Below are positions 37,437 to 38,473 of a stretch of DNA of 38,473 bases, piece after piece. A model generated the notes under the pieces. The model was not told the origin of the DNA, made no database searches, and saw only the letters and a program-made list of their open reading frames with translations. The translations under genes were made by a program, and so were the position numbers. Origin of the DNA: a virus; the IMG/VR virus record IMGVR_UViG_3300010388_000095, positions 1-38,473 of that record; one strand, 5' to 3'. Position 1 is the first letter of the stretch, and every line of letters begins with the position of its first letter.

Positions 37437-37717
37437 TATGCAAGCACCAGCAATTCAATGTCCGCCGAAGGGAACAAAGACTTGAATGCGTCTAGGTTCT
37501 CAGTCGGAACATTCTTGTCCGTGTTGAAGTTTGCGATAGCAACCATACCGTCCTCAGTTTCGTTGCCGTATGGTGCGAGTTGTAAGTTGTTTACAGACTC
37601 TTTCACAAGGCCACGGAATAGGGCTTCGGTTGCTTGTTTGTTTTCGCCGGTGATACCCTCAAGGGCTTCACCAACTTCTTTGTAGTTGCCAATAATCTTG
37701 ATTGAAAATTTATTCAT
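37436..37717 (-). CDS. 93-residue hypothetical early protein
   Basis: The protein (MNKFSIKIIGNYKEVGEALEGITGE... with LFRGLVKESVNNLQL, DKNVPTENLDAFKSLFPSADIEL) is alpha/beta-like. It has an AGGAGAG ribosome site. It is the first gene after the palindrome at 37746-37761, so it may be the first gene of its own transcript. No known motif is visible. Confidence 0.55.
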   Translation of the reverse strand: MNKFSIKIIGNYKEVGEALEGITGENKQATEALFRGLVKESVNNLQLAPYGNETEDGMVAIANFNTDKNVPTENLDAFKSLFPSADIELLVLA

Positions 37718-37745
37718 AATGCTCTCCTAATGTTGTTGTGTATAT

Positions 37746-37761
37746 GGTATAAGTCTATACC
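37746..37761 (-). promoter_or_regulatory. Palindromic element, possible operator or promoter
   Basis: GGTATA-AGTC-TATACC forms a perfect 6-4-6 inverted repeat in the gap between two leftward genes, 28 bases upstream of the ATG at 37717. It includes TATACC-like sequence that may act as a -10. It could be an operator for a regulator. No such repeat is seen elsewhere in the window. Confidence 0.4.
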
Positions 37762-37776
37762 TGATTGTTTTATTCC

Positions 37777-38022
37777 CTATAGTCCTAAGAACCTACGAAT
37801 GTTTCCGTCAGGTGCTTCGTCGTATTCCCCTTGTAGGTAATGCGTCAGCACAACCTTGAGAACTGGGACATAGGCCATACTAATCTTGAAGTCAAGGTAT
37901 TCGGCAATCGCCTGCCATTGACCGTCAGTGAGTTCAATATCGTCCTCACAAAAGTGAGAAATATACTGCTCCATATTTTCTTTATCCCAAGTGTGGATAA
38001 CCTGTTCAACTTCTAAAGCCAT
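37777..38022 (-). CDS. 81-residue hypothetical early protein
   Basis: The protein (MALEVEQVIHTWDKENMEQYISHFCEDD, then GQWQAIAEYLDFKISM) is mostly helical and acidic. It has a good AGGAGG ribosome site with a 2-base gap from the previous gene. The DGQWQAIAEYLD pattern is common in short actinophage early proteins, but no function is known. Confidence 0.55.
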   Translation of the reverse strand: MALEVEQVIHTWDKENMEQYISHFCEDDIELTDGQWQAIAEYLDFKISMAYVPVLKVVLTHYLQGEYDEAPDGNIRRFLGL

Positions 38023-38024
38023 TC

Positions 38025-38384
38025 TTATACCTCCTGATAATCTAACTTATTACTTGGCAGTCTATCCACCAAGTCTTGTAGCAATTGTGGAACTGGGTCT
38101 GAACTGTCAAACAGTTCACCCCAACTAATCCAATCCTCAACACCGTAAAGGTAGTCTAGACCGTTTGTGCCAGTCCAGTCACCGCTCTTGAGAACATAGG
38201 TAATAACCTCGGCCTCCTGGACTGTTATCTTATCGTCAACATAAATATCAATTCGATCGATAATGTCACTCGAAGCAGTATCGAGCAATCCATTATGGTC
38301 AATGACTAACTTGAATGCGTAAACAGTGAATCTATTTTCATCCTCATTGAACCAAACATTGAAATCATAATTCTTACTAATCAC
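38025..38384 (-). CDS. 119-residue hypothetical early protein (GTG start)
   Basis: The start is a GTG at 38384 with AAAGGAGG upstream, strong enough to decide it. The protein (SKNYDFNVWFNEDENRFTVYAFKLV, then DVVITYVLKS-like strands and a Tyr/Trp-rich middle) is acidic and probably alpha/beta. It may belong to the DNA-mimic-like or small regulatory early proteins, but I do not recognise it. Confidence 0.55.
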   Translation of the reverse strand: MISKNYDFNVWFNEDENRFTVYAFKLVIDHNGLLDTASSDIIDRIDIYVDDKITVQEAEVITYVLKSGDWTGTNGLDYLYGVEDWISWGELFDSSDPVPQLLQDLVDRLPSNKLDYQEV

Positions 38385-38473
38385 TTACACCTCCTTTTGC
38401 ACAAGGTCAAACAGAATATCGTTGACCCAGCCTATCTGGTCGTCTAACGCATTGTCAACATCATTAGCGATAT
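38385..38473 (-). CDS. C-terminal end of an early gene (5' end outside window)
   Basis: The frame ending at TAA 38387-38385 is open to the end of the window and reads IANDVDNALDDQIGWVNDILFDLV then QKEV. It would be the preceding gene of the operon, and its final codons supply the ribosome site of the next. Only the last 28 residues are visible, so no function can be given. Confidence 0.45.
   Translation of the reverse strand, partial: IANDVDNALDDQIGWVNDILFDLVQKEV

Overview
The window is a contiguous piece of a tailed double-stranded DNA phage genome with a siphovirus plan. The host is probably an actinobacterium, perhaps a freshwater lineage of moderate GC. The grounds are a WhiB-like regulator (a family confined to actinobacteria and their phages), a NrdH-type redoxin with a CVQC motif, actinophage-style head and tail genes, mid-range GC, and several promoters placed for leaderless mRNAs. 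The host is an inference; no host gene is present. I see no integrase, no repressor cassette and no CRISPR array.

Layout. Bases 1-24529 are the rightward late region: the end of the capsid protease/scaffold gene, a capsid decoration protein and the major capsid protein (to 2146); two terminators with a possible small RNA between them (2161-2300); an unusually placed block of fibre and adhesin genes (2323-9588) with collagen-like, glycine-rich, Mtd-like and Asp-box proteins; neck and tail-tube genes (9603-12988); tail assembly chaperones joined by a -1 ribosomal frameshift; a 1631-residue tape measure protein; tail-tip proteins and a self-cleaving fibre (to 22669); then lysis genes (M23/LysM endolysin and two small membrane proteins). 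A bidirectional terminator at 24547-24579 separates this from the leftward genes.

Bases 24583-38473 are the leftward, probably early region. It holds a replication and recombination set (metallophosphoesterase, RuvC-like nuclease, primase-helicase, ssDNA-binding-like protein, Sak4-like ATPase, Cas4/RecB-like nuclease, SNF2-like helicase), nucleotide metabolism genes (dNMP kinase, NrdH), a WhiB-like regulator, and many very small genes. Most neighbours are linked by TAATG or ATGA overlaps, as in one long operon.

The most striking feature is the roughly 820-base gene-free stretch 30091-30916. It contains a complete tRNA-Trp and, directly upstream on the same strand, about 700 bases packed with long inverted repeats, tRNA-like and T-loop elements and a three-way junction. 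Size, phage location, tRNA adjacency and probable freshwater source fit the giant ornate RNAs of the GOLLD or ROOL kind. Family membership is inferred and needs a covariance-model search.
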